This document shows positions 35,968 through 46,679 of a stretch of 64,000 nucleotides of DNA, one piece after another. The position numbers were made by a program, and so were the translations under genes. The DNA is from Cytidiella melzeri (taxonomy: Eukaryota; Basidiomycota; Agaricomycetes; Polyporales; Irpicaceae), in assembly GCA_022592445.1 (NCBI GenBank), contig JABYQR010000080.1:1-64000 (forward strand). The letters run 5' to 3'. Position 1 is the stretch's first letter. Each line of letters starts with the position of its first letter. The notes beneath the pieces are model-generated. The model saw nothing but the letters and a program-made list of their open reading frames with translations, was not told the origin of the DNA and did no database searches.

Positions 35968-36370
35968 TGTCATGGATGGCCTGACTAGCCCTTATTTTTT
36001 GCAATTTACCTCTTGTTTTTGTCACGGAGACAGGGCTCAACGCAGCAACTAGGGACACGATGTGGACGACGACGAGGTGGTGGAAGGCGTGTAGCACAAT
36101 GCTCTCACCAACTATAAACTTTATTCAGGTAGCTAGCCCAGTAAAGACCAAGAGGTCGAGATGGGGGGCTAGGAGCATACATGTAGCAGTATATATAGAC
36201 TTCAGGGACCTGCGTACAGACCATTTTTTGACCTCTTGGTCTTTACTGGGCTAGATACTTGAATAAGGTTTATAGTTGGTAAGAGCATTGTGCTATACAC
36301 CTGCCGCCACCTTGTTGTTGTCTTCCACTTTGTGTTCCTACTTGCTGCGTCGAGCTTTGTCTCTGTGACA
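35968..36370 (+). mobile_element. Solo LTR, family A, fold-back variant (403 bp), TSD AGGGG
   Basis: Starts TGTCATGGATGGCC and ends CTCTGTGACA, flanked by exact 5-bp duplications AGGGG (35963-35967 and 36371-36375). The first 53 bases match the 5' end of the family A LTRs at 37536 and 43452. The rest is a palindrome: arm 36021-36157 is an inverted copy of arm 36230-36369, with a 72-bp loop. The right arm is the normal 3' end of the LTR. The left arm plus loop is the same 3' third in reverse, including a reversed TATATATAG. The usual LTR middle is absent. Confidence 0.9.
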
Positions 36371-37306
36371 AGGGGCCTGCACAATACACTGGCTATGGGT
36401 GTCATGGCATTTTAAGGTGGCTGATATTTTGTTCTTGTACTGAGGTGTTTTGTGTCAGGAACACAACCAGACTCTATGTAGAGCAAGAAAGTGACAACAG
36501 GGGTGGAGGAACAACAGGCAAACTTGCGTGGACAATGACAATAAGGGAAGTGATGGTGAGGAAAGAGAGAGAGACAAGAACAAGGGAGTAGCTGATAATG
36601 AGCTAAAGACCAGGATATATTAGTACAGTGATGAAACTAGTACAAGGAGAACATCACCTAAAGACCAGGAGGTAGAATCTGAGGTGTTTAGGGAGCTACA
36701 GGGTAGGTTTATATACATCTCAGACAAGGACCCCTGGTACCAGGTCTATACTCCTAACACTGCTGTGGAAAGGTATGGTGTGCTATGGTGCAATGTTCTA
36801 CAATGTTCCAGTACCTTCTATGATCATGTGACCAGTCTGTCACATGTACTTGATCACATGCAGGAGCCATGTGCCATCGATAAGATAAGGTAAGGGAAAT
36901 AAAAGGAAAAGAAAAGAGAAAAAGTGCGCATGTTCATGACATTTTGTTCAATGATAGCATACAACATATTTTGAATGACAACAGAGAGCGTATAGTCACA
37001 GTACATGGTGTATATATCTACAACAATTCTGAACCTGACAAGACAGATGAGACAGAGGTAACAACATTCACATCAAAACTAATACCAGTCGAAGGACCGT
37101 CAAAAAGTGTGAGCTGTTGCTGAGACTTCACCCGGATATCATTGTGAATGTCCTTGTGCATCTGCTCAAAATTGGCAACCCTGTCTCCTCTGAGAGTAAC
37201 ATGTACTCACCGTGGCCTTCAAGATCAGTGAGTAAAATCAAATGACTGTTAACAATCAGCAGCTCACCTTGCTCATCTCTTCAAGCTTTTTCTTACAGAT
37301 CTTCTG
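36371..37306. other. Transposon-flank sequence with short ORF remnants
   Basis: Probably the 5' part of the decayed transposon that becomes recognisable at 37307. A 69-codon frame at 36684-36893 (FRELQGRFIYISDKDPWYQV...) ends near a GTAAGG and may be an old exon, but I cannot assign it. Confidence 0.35.
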
Positions 37307-37535
37307 TTGACCTCTCCACGTTCACAATTTTTGAATGCTCAGGTTTCTGCAATGTTGCAATGGGCAAAGGCATTGTGTGCAACTGATGTGCCTACTCTGT
37401 ATTCCCCTCAAGAAGACACACGAGCACCTTTGTTTTGTAGTTGGAAAGTGAATCCTGGTGGTACAATCCTGTATATTAATCACATTGGACACGCTATTGC
37501 CAAGTAAAAACCCCTAGCATATACAGTATAGAGGT

Positions 37536-38276
37536 TGTCGTGAATGGCCCGACTAGCCCTTATTTTTCGCAATTTACCTCTTGTTTTTATCTTTGAAACC
37601 TTGGGCTGCAACCCAGTTGCAACCCTCTCTGCACAAACCACTTGCATGTCTATTGAGCACCCGTATCACGTGGCTTAGATGCTCTACATGGTCACATTGC
37701 TTGCTGCTACGTCACACAGGCACGTGACTCAGCTTATGTAAGACCACATGGCTCAGCCCATAGCTAGGGTTTGACATCATAGATACTGTTCACATAGACT
37801 CCTATTGTTCTTTTGCTATTGTTCTCTTTATGGTAGAGTGTTCTCACAGGTGTGGGAATGGAATACAATAACTGTTCTCCTTTTAGATAGATTCTCTCAC
37901 GAGTAGAGGTCTTGGCAGAGTCCAGACAATAGCTATTGTTCTCCTTTAGATAGTGCTATTGTTCTTCGTTCACACGGCTTTCTGCAAAGCCTGCCCTTAA
38001 CATGGTCTGTGTGCAGGTCCCTGAAGTCTAAATAAGATGCTGCATGTACGCTCCTAGCCCCCATCTCAACCTCTTGGTCTTTACTGGGCTAGGTAAGCAA
38101 ACCCCCTCTGTACTACATAGCTGGTAGACAGAATACTAACTTGGTCTTTACTGGGCTAGCAACTTGCATAAAGTCTGATAGCTGGTGAGAGCACTGTGCT
38201 TCACACCTGCCACCACCTCTTTGTTGTTGTCCACATCATGTCCCTTTTTGTTGTCTCGAGCTTTGTCTCTGTGACA
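37536..38276 (+). mobile_element. Solo LTR, family A (741 bp), TSD GAGGT
   Basis: Begins TGTCGTGAATGGCCCGAC and ends CTCTGTGACA, with perfect 5-bp duplications GAGGT at 37531-37535 and 38277-38281. The TG..CA ends and 5-bp duplication are diagnostic of LTR-retrotransposon integration. No internal retrotransposon domain follows, so it is a solo LTR left by LTR-LTR recombination. A degenerate TATA-like TAAATAAG lies near 38030. TTGGTCTTTACTGGGCTAG occurs twice, about 65 bp apart, near the 3' end. It sits inside what was an intron of the transposon gene: coding stops at AA|GTAAAA (37503) and resumes after CAG near 38310 with the frame kept. Confidence 0.93.
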
Positions 38277-39840
38277 GAGGTATGTACTGACTTCAGATTT
38301 GTTTGATCAGGACTCTGCCAATCCCTTGACAAGATTTGCCATGAGTGACTATGCTGAAGATCAAGGATGCCGTATGTCTAAAGCATGCCATGGCTTCAAG
38401 ATACTCTGCAATGGTCCTCAAGGTATTGCAACACCTGCTGTCAGGGTTTAAAGAAAGATTTACTTAGCTGAAGAGCTTCTCAATCGGTCTGACGGGACAT
38501 ACTTCATACCAGAGCAGTTTTTTGTGGACAATTCCTCGTTGCAGCGGTTGGCTACAGCAGGTCAATCATAAGATTCACTCACAGCTCTGGGCCGTAGTGT
38601 ATCCCTTGATGAAGTAAGCTAGATGTATTTTTTTGGCTCTCAGCTCAGCACTCAGAGACATCTAACAGAGAGGGTTCCATGTCAATGAACAACAGATGCT
38701 GTGTCTGGTGTCAACATTCAAAGTGCCAATCAATGAGCTGCTTGAAATGGAAGCCAATGTTCTAGATATGTTCTCTAGTATGTGTCAATTACCTTCTGAT
38801 TATATAGGTTGTAAACTCATGCTAACCTGATTTCAAAGATGAATCTCGCCAGTATGCCGCAAAAATGCCAAATGCCATCCAAAAGCAAGCAAAGGGTTGC
38901 ATGTGCTATTCTGTTCCTGTCATTGTTTTCATGGATGATGTTTCAGGAAATGTTTCAAAACAGTGGAACAAGCCTTATGTCGTCTATGCATCCAACGTCA
39001 ACCTTCCATGGGAGATGATAGAGAAGGAGTTTTCTGTAAGATTTGTGTCATTGTCATCCCATGCCTCACCAATGGAGCTTGCAAAAGCAGTATGTGACTC
39101 AATCAGGTATGCTCTAATTTACATGTTATCCATAGCTTTATGTGACATATAGTCATGGACAGTTCTGCTGCAAAAACTGGTGTGGAGGCCTGAGATTGCG
39201 CATACAACAAGGAGATTCTGCTGCTTCCATATGCCCTGTTCTTTGATGGCAATAATCCAATGCAGGCAGATAAATGTAGCCACAATGGTTTTGCATGCAG
39301 CCTTCTCTGCTGCACCTGCAAAGTTGTTGGGACACAGGCTGAGAAAGCTTCTTTACAGGGATTCTCTGCCCTGTTTTTGGTGTGTTCTCTGCTTTGATCA
39401 ATCACTGTGTTTGAGGTGTGACACCTCTATTGTCACAGAAAGATACCCCTCGAGCTCCGCATCAAACAGAAGCAGAAATTTGCCATCAGCTCTGTACATC
39501 TGTTCTTCCAGGTGCTCAAATCAAGATTGACACTGCACGTCAAGCATCTGGAGTTCGGGACTCTGGAGTGCAAGGCATTATTGACGCTTTGGTTGCAATG
39601 GGTAAGCAGCTACAAAAATCAAAGCCTGACACCCCAAGGCTCTCCGAGGAGGAAGTCCAAGCAGCTTGATGAAGAACTGGACAAACTCTTGAAACAGCAG
39701 CCAGTAGAGGATTGGATTAATCCTCTGCTTGATTTAGCTGGTAAGCTTGTTTTGTGCTCAGGTCATGAGTAGATCTTCTGCTTTACTAACTAATTGCAGG
39801 GGTCAACATTCATATGGACACACCTACAGAGAATCTGCAG

Positions 39841-40565
39841 TGTTGCGGAGCGACTGCTGCTATGCTGATAACCCTAAAAAGGGGATGAAGTAGAGAGGAA
39901 GGGGGTCGATCTCCAAAGACGACAACAAGGTCAAAGTCGATGATGAGCAGGCAAGCAGGCACTGAGGCCGGATACTAGCAGTGCAAATGACAGAGTTAAT
40001 ATGGTATAATACTAAGTTACATGCAGTAACTCACCTAGCAGTGCAAATGACAGAGAGGTCAAGATGCAGAGCTAGGGAGGGTAAGGTCTACTATATATAC
40101 TGTGGCTGGATGGTCTGTGCACAAGTTCCCACACTAGGGACTGGAGTAACTGTGGGGCTGGAGTAACAATAGAACAATAAGGGACCAGGGTAACTGTCAA
40201 GGACCTGAGTAACTGTCAAGGACCAGGGTACGGAGAACAATAGAGCTAGAACACTAGAACAATAGAACAATAGAACAATAGAATAGGAACAATAGAACAA
40301 TAGAAACTGGGGGAATCCCTGGGGAATCCCTATCAATGGAAGAGGAACAATAGAACAATAGCCTAGGTTGATCTGGAACCGCTCCAGACTGAGTCTAGTG
40401 TTTGGGTCTGGACTATTGATAAATAAGGCAGGATGTCACGTGACCCGGGTTAGGGTTAGGTCTGGTAACACTCCTAGCCGGAAAATAAGCGCTCTAGATA
40501 GGCGCTTAAGGCTATAAACTTGTGACAATGTTGGAAAAATCCGGTCTGTTGGACTATCCATGTCA
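39841..40565. mobile_element. Solo LTR, family B (725 bp), TSD TGCAG
   Basis: Begins TGTTGCGGAGCGACTGC and ends GGACTATCCATGTCA, with perfect 5-bp duplications TGCAG at 39836-39840 and 40566-40570. Its sequence is unrelated to the family A LTRs. It splits the transposon coding sequence between DTPTENLQ and TVLLGVVKYF, and the frame resumes exactly after the second TGCAG. It contains many AACAATAGA-type tandem copies (about 40160-40350), a TATATATA near 40091 and a CTATAAAC near 40512. No internal retroelement domain was found. Confidence 0.93.
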
Positions 40566-42801
40566 TGCAGACAGTACTATTGGGTGTTGTGAAGTACTTC
40601 TGGGGTCAGACTGTGCCTATTGTTGAAAAGGCAAAGTCACTTGCTTTACTGGAGGCACAAATGGAGTCTATTGCAGTACATGGATTGAATCCGCCTGCAT
40701 TGATTCCTGGGTAAATTTGTCACTACTGTGGAGGACTCATTGGAAAGCACTTCAAGAGTCTTGCACAAGTAATGCCCTTTCTGGTTTATGACTTGGTTCC
40801 TCAAGTTGTTCTTGATGGCTGGAACATTATTGGCAAACTTGTTGTCCTCCTATGGCATACCAGCATCAATGACAGTGAAGTTTATTTGGTAAATCTATAC
40901 TGTATATTCTGTACCTCTGTGCTGATCTAATATGTTCAGGCCCACCTTTCCCATACTATTCAAGACTTTCCTAATGTGACAGCAAAACGTGCACTAAGCA
41001 TCATCATCACAAAACCCAAGTTCCACTTTCTTGTGCATCTTCCGGCATATATCCGTCACTTTGGCCCTTCCATCCTCTTCTCAACCAAGTGCCATGAAAG
41101 CTTCAATCATGTATTGCGGCTTTTGTGCATTCATAGCAATTGGCAGACCAAGCCATTATTCCTGTAACACTTTTGTGTTGCAAGATATTGTGAAGCATGT
41201 TGCTCTTGGTGGTTTCTGGTTTGATACCCAGGCCAAAAAGTGGGTATGCGCAGCACCAGGAGTGCACACTTACATGTGAGACCATCCAGAAGAAGAACAT
41301 CATTGGAGAGGGCAAGTTTGCAGGGACTGACTCAGCATGTTAGAAGGCTATGAAAGTAGAGGAAAGTGTTGAGAGAGTAAGACTGAGAGAGATCACACAG
41401 TGGGAGTTGGGGATCAAAAGTGCGTATCGTTGCATTGATCAGAGTAAGTCATATATACGGTAACTACGGTGCTCGTACGTTAAGCGTCTTATTAATATAG
41501 TCGAACACAGCATATCCTTGTAATGACAATTCCTGTTCACAAGAAACCAGCATCTCTTCACCCACACAACAAGCTTTTTGATGCTGTTGTTGCTGGCTTT
41601 CGTGTCCAGTCAGAGCACTGCATGAGTGCTTTGACAGGTCGCTGGCAGTGCTTGAGAGGACTCCAAGTTCCAATCCGCAATAACAACAAGCATTAGCAGG
41701 CTTGTTGCTGGATTACAACCACAATTATTCTTCACAATCTTTGCATTGATGTAGAAGGGTGTGGGAACATGGACAGATTTATTGGTATACTTGCAGGACA
41801 AGAGGGAGGACAAGATGTTGTGGAGGCACAAGAGGCATTAGATGCTGCAGGAAACAATAGCAAATGGCAGCAGTTAGTTGACAAACTTGTAGCTTTTAAA
41901 GCATTATAGATGATTAAAGTTCAGGTATATAGAATATCTATCAGAGTCAAGACAATTGTTGGGTATGTTGTGTTCTACGCAGAAGAGCCAACCTATTCAT
42001 CAGAAGATGGAAGTTGTCCATTTTTGGCATCCCATTCAGGAGAACCACCACGTTGGGAAGGACCAGCAAGTTCATTTGAAAGACAAGGATGTTTACGAGA
42101 CTCACTCATTGAACTTGCAAGAAGCTCAATTAGCTTCTTGCGGTACTCTTCGAGAGTACAAACTCCTGCCCTGTACTCAAGTAGCTGTGTGCACTCAAAA
42201 CAAGCATCTTCACGTCGGCGATGCTCAGCAAGGGATGCAGTGTTTTCTCTCCCACTTCATCAGCATATGCATGTTCACAAAAGACTGAACACACCTTGCA
42301 AAGTCCAAGAGCATAGCATCTACCCCACAGTTCTTGCTCACCAGTTTGATAGAAGGCTGAAGACATTCAAGCTTCTCAGCAGACATGTTGACAGAGGCCT
42401 TTGGACCACAACTAGAGTGTGGAAGAGCTGAGGAGGGCACTGGTGATGGAGGACCATTGGTTGTGACATCTCCAAAAGTGCGGAATGTAGGAGAGTTCAG
42501 AGCTGTATTGGGGGTAGGCTCACACTAAGTTGTAGCTTGAGGACAATTGTTGAGTGGCTGAAGATGGATAGTATGCCTTCCCAGAGGTCCAACTCCTGTC
42601 GTAATGGTGATGGGATTGATGTTTGGCCTCTCAGACAAGAGGCAGTGAAGAGCCGGAAAGAAGGGGAACTTCTTTGTGATCTCTTCTGCAAAGAGTTGAC
42701 ATAAATAAGAATACCAGTGCCAAAATTTGAGAACATACCCCATAAGTTCCTCGCAACCTCCGGAGTCTCAGCATTTGGACCCTCTGCAGGGATATAGTGC
42801 T

Positions 42802-43299
42802 TCAGAAACTCAGTCCTATGATCATCTGCTGCTTCCTCATCATCGTCACGAAGGCCACCTCCAGTGACAACCAGACGAGCGTTCTGCTTCCTGTACGTCC
42901 CAATGAGCCTGTGAATTCAATTGAGCAGGTACATGGGGAGCAGAGACCAGGATGTTCAACACCCCCTTCAAGCTTAGCCTTAATCTTGTTTGCTAGCTTT
43001 GCACCATCAGGCTCATGCAGCTCTGGAAAGAGAGCCCTCCCAATCCGACCATACACTGTAACTTTCATGTCCCCACTTGTATTACCATCAGTGAAATGGA
43101 TCAGTATAGCTACTTGACCAATTTCCCATGCCTCATACCTCATCCGCCTGCTTTCCAAACAGCACCTTGTGCTGTGTTGGCTGGGAAGAAGAAGGCTGTA
43201 AAGGAGCTGGCCAAGCCTTTCCCACAGCTGGATTGGCAAGAGAAAATGACCTGGCAGCTGCTGGAGCTGGCAGAGAAGTTGGAAAACCAGAAAAGACAT
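42802..43299 (-). CDS. Minus-strand ORF inside the transposon island, unknown function
   Basis: A 165-codon open frame on the minus strand has one region with protein-like character (WEIGQVAILIHFTDGNTSGD, MKVTVYGRIGRALFPELHE, GVEHPGLCSPCTC). It lies convergent to the decayed plus-strand gene and may be an accessory ORF or exon of the same element. I do not recognise the family, and the first 50 codons look like noise. Probably degraded. Confidence 0.35.
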   Translation of the reverse strand: MSFLVFQLLCQLQQLPGHFLLPIQLWERLGQLLYSLLLPSQHSTRCCLESRRMRYEAWEIGQVAILIHFTDGNTSGDMKVTVYGRIGRALFPELHEPDGAKLANKIKAKLEGGVEHPGLCSPCTCSIEFTGSLGRTGSRTLVWLSLEVAFVTMMRKQQMIIGLSF

Positions 43300-43451
43300 A
43301 GTATGAGATTTTTCAAAAGAGTGTGAGATGTAAGGTCAGTGAGAGGTTGAGTCTGTGCTACTCGAAGACTACAGCAGACACACATAGGATATAATTGTCT
43401 GTGGTACATCGTGTTCAAATGTTGCAGAGACATGAGTGTGGGAGACATTTG

Positions 43452-44208
43452 TGTCACAGAGACGAAGCTCAACACAACTAGAAGGGACACGATGTGAACA
43501 ACGATGAAAAGGTGGTGGCAGGCTTGAAGCACAGTACTCTCACCAGCTATCAGACTTTATGCAAGCTGCTATCCCAGTAAAGACCAAATTAGCATTAAGT
43601 ACTACTAGCTATGTAGTACAGGAGGAGTTTTGCTTACCTAGCCCTGTAAAGACCAAGAGGTCAAGATGGGGGGCTAAGAGCGTACATGCAGCTGCTTATA
43701 TAGACTTCAGGGACCTGCGCACAGACCATGTTAAGGGCAGGCTTTGCAAGAAGCTGTGTGAACGAAGAACAAAAGAACTGCCTAAAGGAGAACAATAGCT
43801 ATTGTCTAGACTTTGCCAAGAACTCTACTCGTGAGAGAATCTATCTAAAAGGAGACCAACTATTGTATCCCATTCCCACACCTGTGAGAACATCCTTCCA
43901 TAAAGAGAACAATAGGGAAGAACAATAAGAGTCCATGTGAACAGTATCTATGACGTCAAACCCTAGCTATGGGCAGAGCTATGTGGTTGTAGCCATGTGG
44001 TCTTACATAAACTGAGTTACGTGCCTGTGTGATGTAGTAGCTAGTAACGTGACCATGTAGAGCGTCTAAGCCACATGATACAGGCGCTTAATAGACGTGC
44101 AAAGAGTTTGTGCAGAGAGGGTTGCAACTGGGTTGCAGCCTGGAGTTTTAACGATAAAAACAAGAAGTAAATTGTGAAAAATAAGGGCTAGTCGGGCCAT
44201 CCACAACA
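43452..44208 (-). mobile_element. Solo LTR, family A (757 bp), inverted orientation, TSD ATTTG
   Basis: On the plus strand it starts TGTCACAGAGACGAAGC and ends GGCCATCCACAACA. Exact 5-bp duplications ATTTG lie at 43447-43451 and 44209-44213. It is the reverse complement of the LTR at 37536 along its whole length, with substitutions and small indels. In LTR orientation a clear TATA box (CTATATAAGC, around 43694-43704) sits roughly two-thirds along, as expected for a U3 promoter ahead of R and U5. No retrotransposon body adjoins it. Confidence 0.93.
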
Positions 44209-44516
44209 ATTTGTGTGCTACAACACCAGTCTCCAACGGATTATCAGGGGGAAAATATCCTCTGGATATTTGAACCGACTGGGGGTGTAGAACGGTAGCA
44301 CAGGCTTCAACTTGAATTTCAATCAAGTATAAAGAGATGCCAGAGGCATCTGGCACAGGGCAGATGCCTGGCTTACATGAGTAGACATAGGCAAAGAAAA
44401 TCGATAGACTACTTGTTTCGACTGAGTAACCACCGGGGATATTGACCTACATGACATGTGGTTTTGACACAGCGTGTGAAGGCCCTACAGCGCTGAAAAA
44501 GGAAAGAAAAGAAAAT
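44209..44516. other. Spacer between LTR and tRNA gene, with a weak tRNA-like patch
   Basis: Around 44411-44440 (GACTACTTGTTTCGACTGAGT) the sequence resembles the T-arm and acceptor side of the tRNA-Met just downstream. It could be a degenerate tRNA copy. The rest shows nothing. Confidence 0.3.
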
Positions 44517-44602
44517 AGCAACTACTCGTTTCGATCGAGTGACCTCGGGGTCACATAAGTCGTAAATATGAGCCCCGCGCGCTACCCCTGCGCCAAGTTG
44601 CT
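44517..44602 (-). tRNA. Elongator tRNA-Met (anticodon CAT) with a short intron
   Basis: The reverse complement folds as a tRNA. Acceptor stem AGCAACT pairs with AGTTGCT. The D-arm is GCGC-AGGGGTA-GCGC. The anticodon stem CGGGG/CCCCG holds a loop with CTCATA, and an intron of about 15 nt follows the anticodon. The variable loop is AGGTC and the T-arm is ACTCG-ATCGAAA-CGAGT. Without the intron the anticodon loop would be CTCATAA, as in elongator tRNA-Met. It lies 173 bp upstream of the AP-1 mu start, on the opposite strand. Confidence 0.88.
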
Positions 44603-44774
44603 GTAGTTTACAAAGGGTGCTGCTCATCTATATCTTTGCCGCTCTCTGCTCGTCTCGAAGTAGTGCTATTAGCGCCCATGTCGATCTCACCTGGACCGCA
44701 GTGTACATTTACCCAGTCTTACTCTAATTCCGTCGTACTTGCGTTCCTCTGGCATATTAACAAGACTTTGCAGC

Positions 44775-46495
44775 ATGGCCAGTCTCATTGCCATTCTCGA
44801 CCTCAAGGGCAAGCCGCTCATTCAACGCTCGTATCGAGACGATGTCCCGCCGACGTACATTGAAAAGTTCCTACCCATCGTGCTAGAGCTGGAAGAAGAG
44901 GGCCAGCAAGTGACGCCTTGTTTCTCGAGAGAGGGTGTGAACTACATGCACATCCGGCATTCAAACCTCTATCGTGCGTGACAATGTGCTTGGCCTCGGA
45001 ATGCTCTTGCTGAACCATCTCCTACAATAGTCCTGGCCTTGTCCAAGCGGAACACTAACGCCGCAGAGATCATATTGTTCTTGCATCGGCTCGTCCAAGT
45101 ACTGGTGGAATACTTCAAAGAGCTCGAAGAAGAGTCCATCCGCGACAATTTTGTCATAATCTACGAGCTTATGGACGAGATGATGGACTTTGGCTTCCCC
45201 CAAACCACAGAGAGCAAGATATTGCAAGAGTGCGTCGCCCGCTCGCATAAGCGTCGGGTAGCATTGTAACCTCGGCTTCTAGATACATCACGCAAGAGTC
45301 CTACAAGCTCGAAGTGCAAGTGCGACCGCCGATTGCAGTCACCAACGCCGTGTCATGGCGTTCAGAGGGTATACGATACAGGAAGAATGAAGTTTTCCTG
45401 GATGTTATCGAGAGTGTCAACTTGCTGGTGCGTAGAGTCCACTCATAGCGAGTCTTCTGGTCACCTCAAGCTCTCTGAAGGTCAACGCGAACGGAAATGT
45501 TGTACGATCAGAGATTCTGGGCGCTGTCAAGATGAAATGTTACCTTTCTGGCATGCCGGAGCTGAGGCTGGGCCTCAACGACAAGGTCATGTTCGAGAGT
45601 ACTGGACGCAGTGCGTATGGAGAGATCATTGTGGGGGTGGTTCGCTAAACATGCCCATGCAGCGGCGAGAGGCAAGGCCATCGAGATGGAGGACGTCAAA
45701 TTTCACCAATGTGTTCGTCTGTCACGTTTTGAGAACGACCGAACGATCTCCTTCATCCCCCCGGATGGCGAGTTTGAACTGATGTCGTACCGGCTTTCAA
45801 CACCCGTCAAGCCGTTGGTATGGGTCGAGGCTGCTGTACGTTCCTGTAGGCTTGCATGGGAAGAAACGACTGACCTCCTCTAGGTTGAACACCACAAAGG
45901 AAGCCGTGTGGAATACATGGTCAAGGTCAAGGCACAGTTCAAGAGAAGGAGTACAGCGAACAACGTCGAAATATATGTGCCCGTACCTGACGATGCTGAT
46001 ACACCAAAGTTCAGGGTGTGCACCACGCTTCATGCGATCCCAAAGCCCTAGCTCACCTTTTCTACAGGCATCAACTGGAAGCGTACAGTACGCCCCTGAC
46101 AAGTCAGCATTTGTTTGGAAGATCAAGCAGCTTGGTGGCGGACGAGAGTTCCTCATGCGAGCTCACTTTGGCCTGCCAAGCGTACGAGGAGGTGGGGAAA
46201 CCTTTTAATCCCTCTTCCTCACCACTGACTCGACCGTGGAATAGAACAAGAGAGCATGGACAAACGCGCTCCTATCACCGTCAAGTTTGAGATTCCATAC
46301 TTTACAGTCTCCGGCATTCAAGTCAGGTACCTCAAAATTGTTGAGAAGAGCGGTTACCAAGCGCTGCCGTGGGTGAGGTATATCACACAGAACGGCGACG
46401 ATTATAGGTCAGTCATTGATCAACTCTCTTGGAGCACGCGCGAGAGACTAATGCCTTTCAACGCCCAGTTTGAGGACGGCGCAGGAGAAGGGTAG
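44775..46495 (+). CDS. APM1: AP-1 clathrin adaptor complex mu subunit
   Basis: Multi-exon gene starting [20 protein letters not shown], the N-terminal longin fold of AP-1 mu chains. Then come [40 protein letters not shown] and the linker [20 protein letters not shown] with ESVNLLV. The C-terminal mu-homology domain follows ([57 protein letters not shown]), ending [12 protein letters not shown]. Mu binds Yxx-phi sorting signals in cargo at the trans-Golgi and endosomes. AP-1 rather than AP-2 is inferred from the QNGDDY end and the [11 protein letters not shown] linker. The final intron (46408-46446, 39 nt) is short, in frame and stop-free, so both a spliced end ([11 protein letters not shown]) and an unspliced end are possible. 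Confidence 0.93.
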
Positions 46496-46679
46496 TGCAC
46501 CGATTGCGCCGATATAGGTATTATCATGTTGCAATTTCATGTTGTTCTGCATAGCAAACACGTGTGACGTCACATGCAAAGTGGACCTGGTCAACCCCAT
46601 TCGTTCTCCAAACTCTGCTCTTTCTCACTAACCTCAATCATCCCAAAAATAACTCAATTTCCACCAATCTTAGCGGCTG

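Larger units (their letters stand above)
37307..42288 (+). pseudogene. Decayed transposon gene of a common Agaricomycete family, interrupted by two solo LTRs
   Basis: Scattered segments form one protein in order. They are VSAMLQWAKALCATDVPTLY and GGTILYINHIGHAIAK (37307-37503), NPLTRFAMSDYAEDQG (from about 38315), and VFMDDVSGNVSKQWNKP / LPWEMIEKEFSVRFVS (38865-39110). Then follow EILLLPYALFFDGNNPMQAD with a Cys-rich CSHNGFACSLLCCTC patch (39200-39340), ASGVRDSGVQGIIDALVAMG (39540-39600), IHMDTPTENLQ then TVLLGVVKYFWGQTV (39810-39840 and 40571-40615), KPKFHFLVHLPAYIRHFGPS (41010-41070), and a C-terminal part to 42288. The family is repeated in mushroom genomes, usually as hypothetical proteins; I do not assign a transposase class. 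It is dead: a stop replaces a codon at 39191-39193, and there are frameshifts (for example near 39669) plus two LTR insertions. Confidence 0.85.

Noticed and set aside
35968..36370. Simple MITE
   Set aside because: Sequence identity to the LTR ends and the 5-bp TSD with TG..CA termini identify it as an LTR derivative.
37536..44208. A single 6.7-kb DNA transposon with ~750-bp terminal inverted repeats
   Set aside because: Each arm has its own different 5-bp duplication and TG..CA ends, and the left arm lies inside an intron of the internal gene. Two independent solo LTRs fit better.
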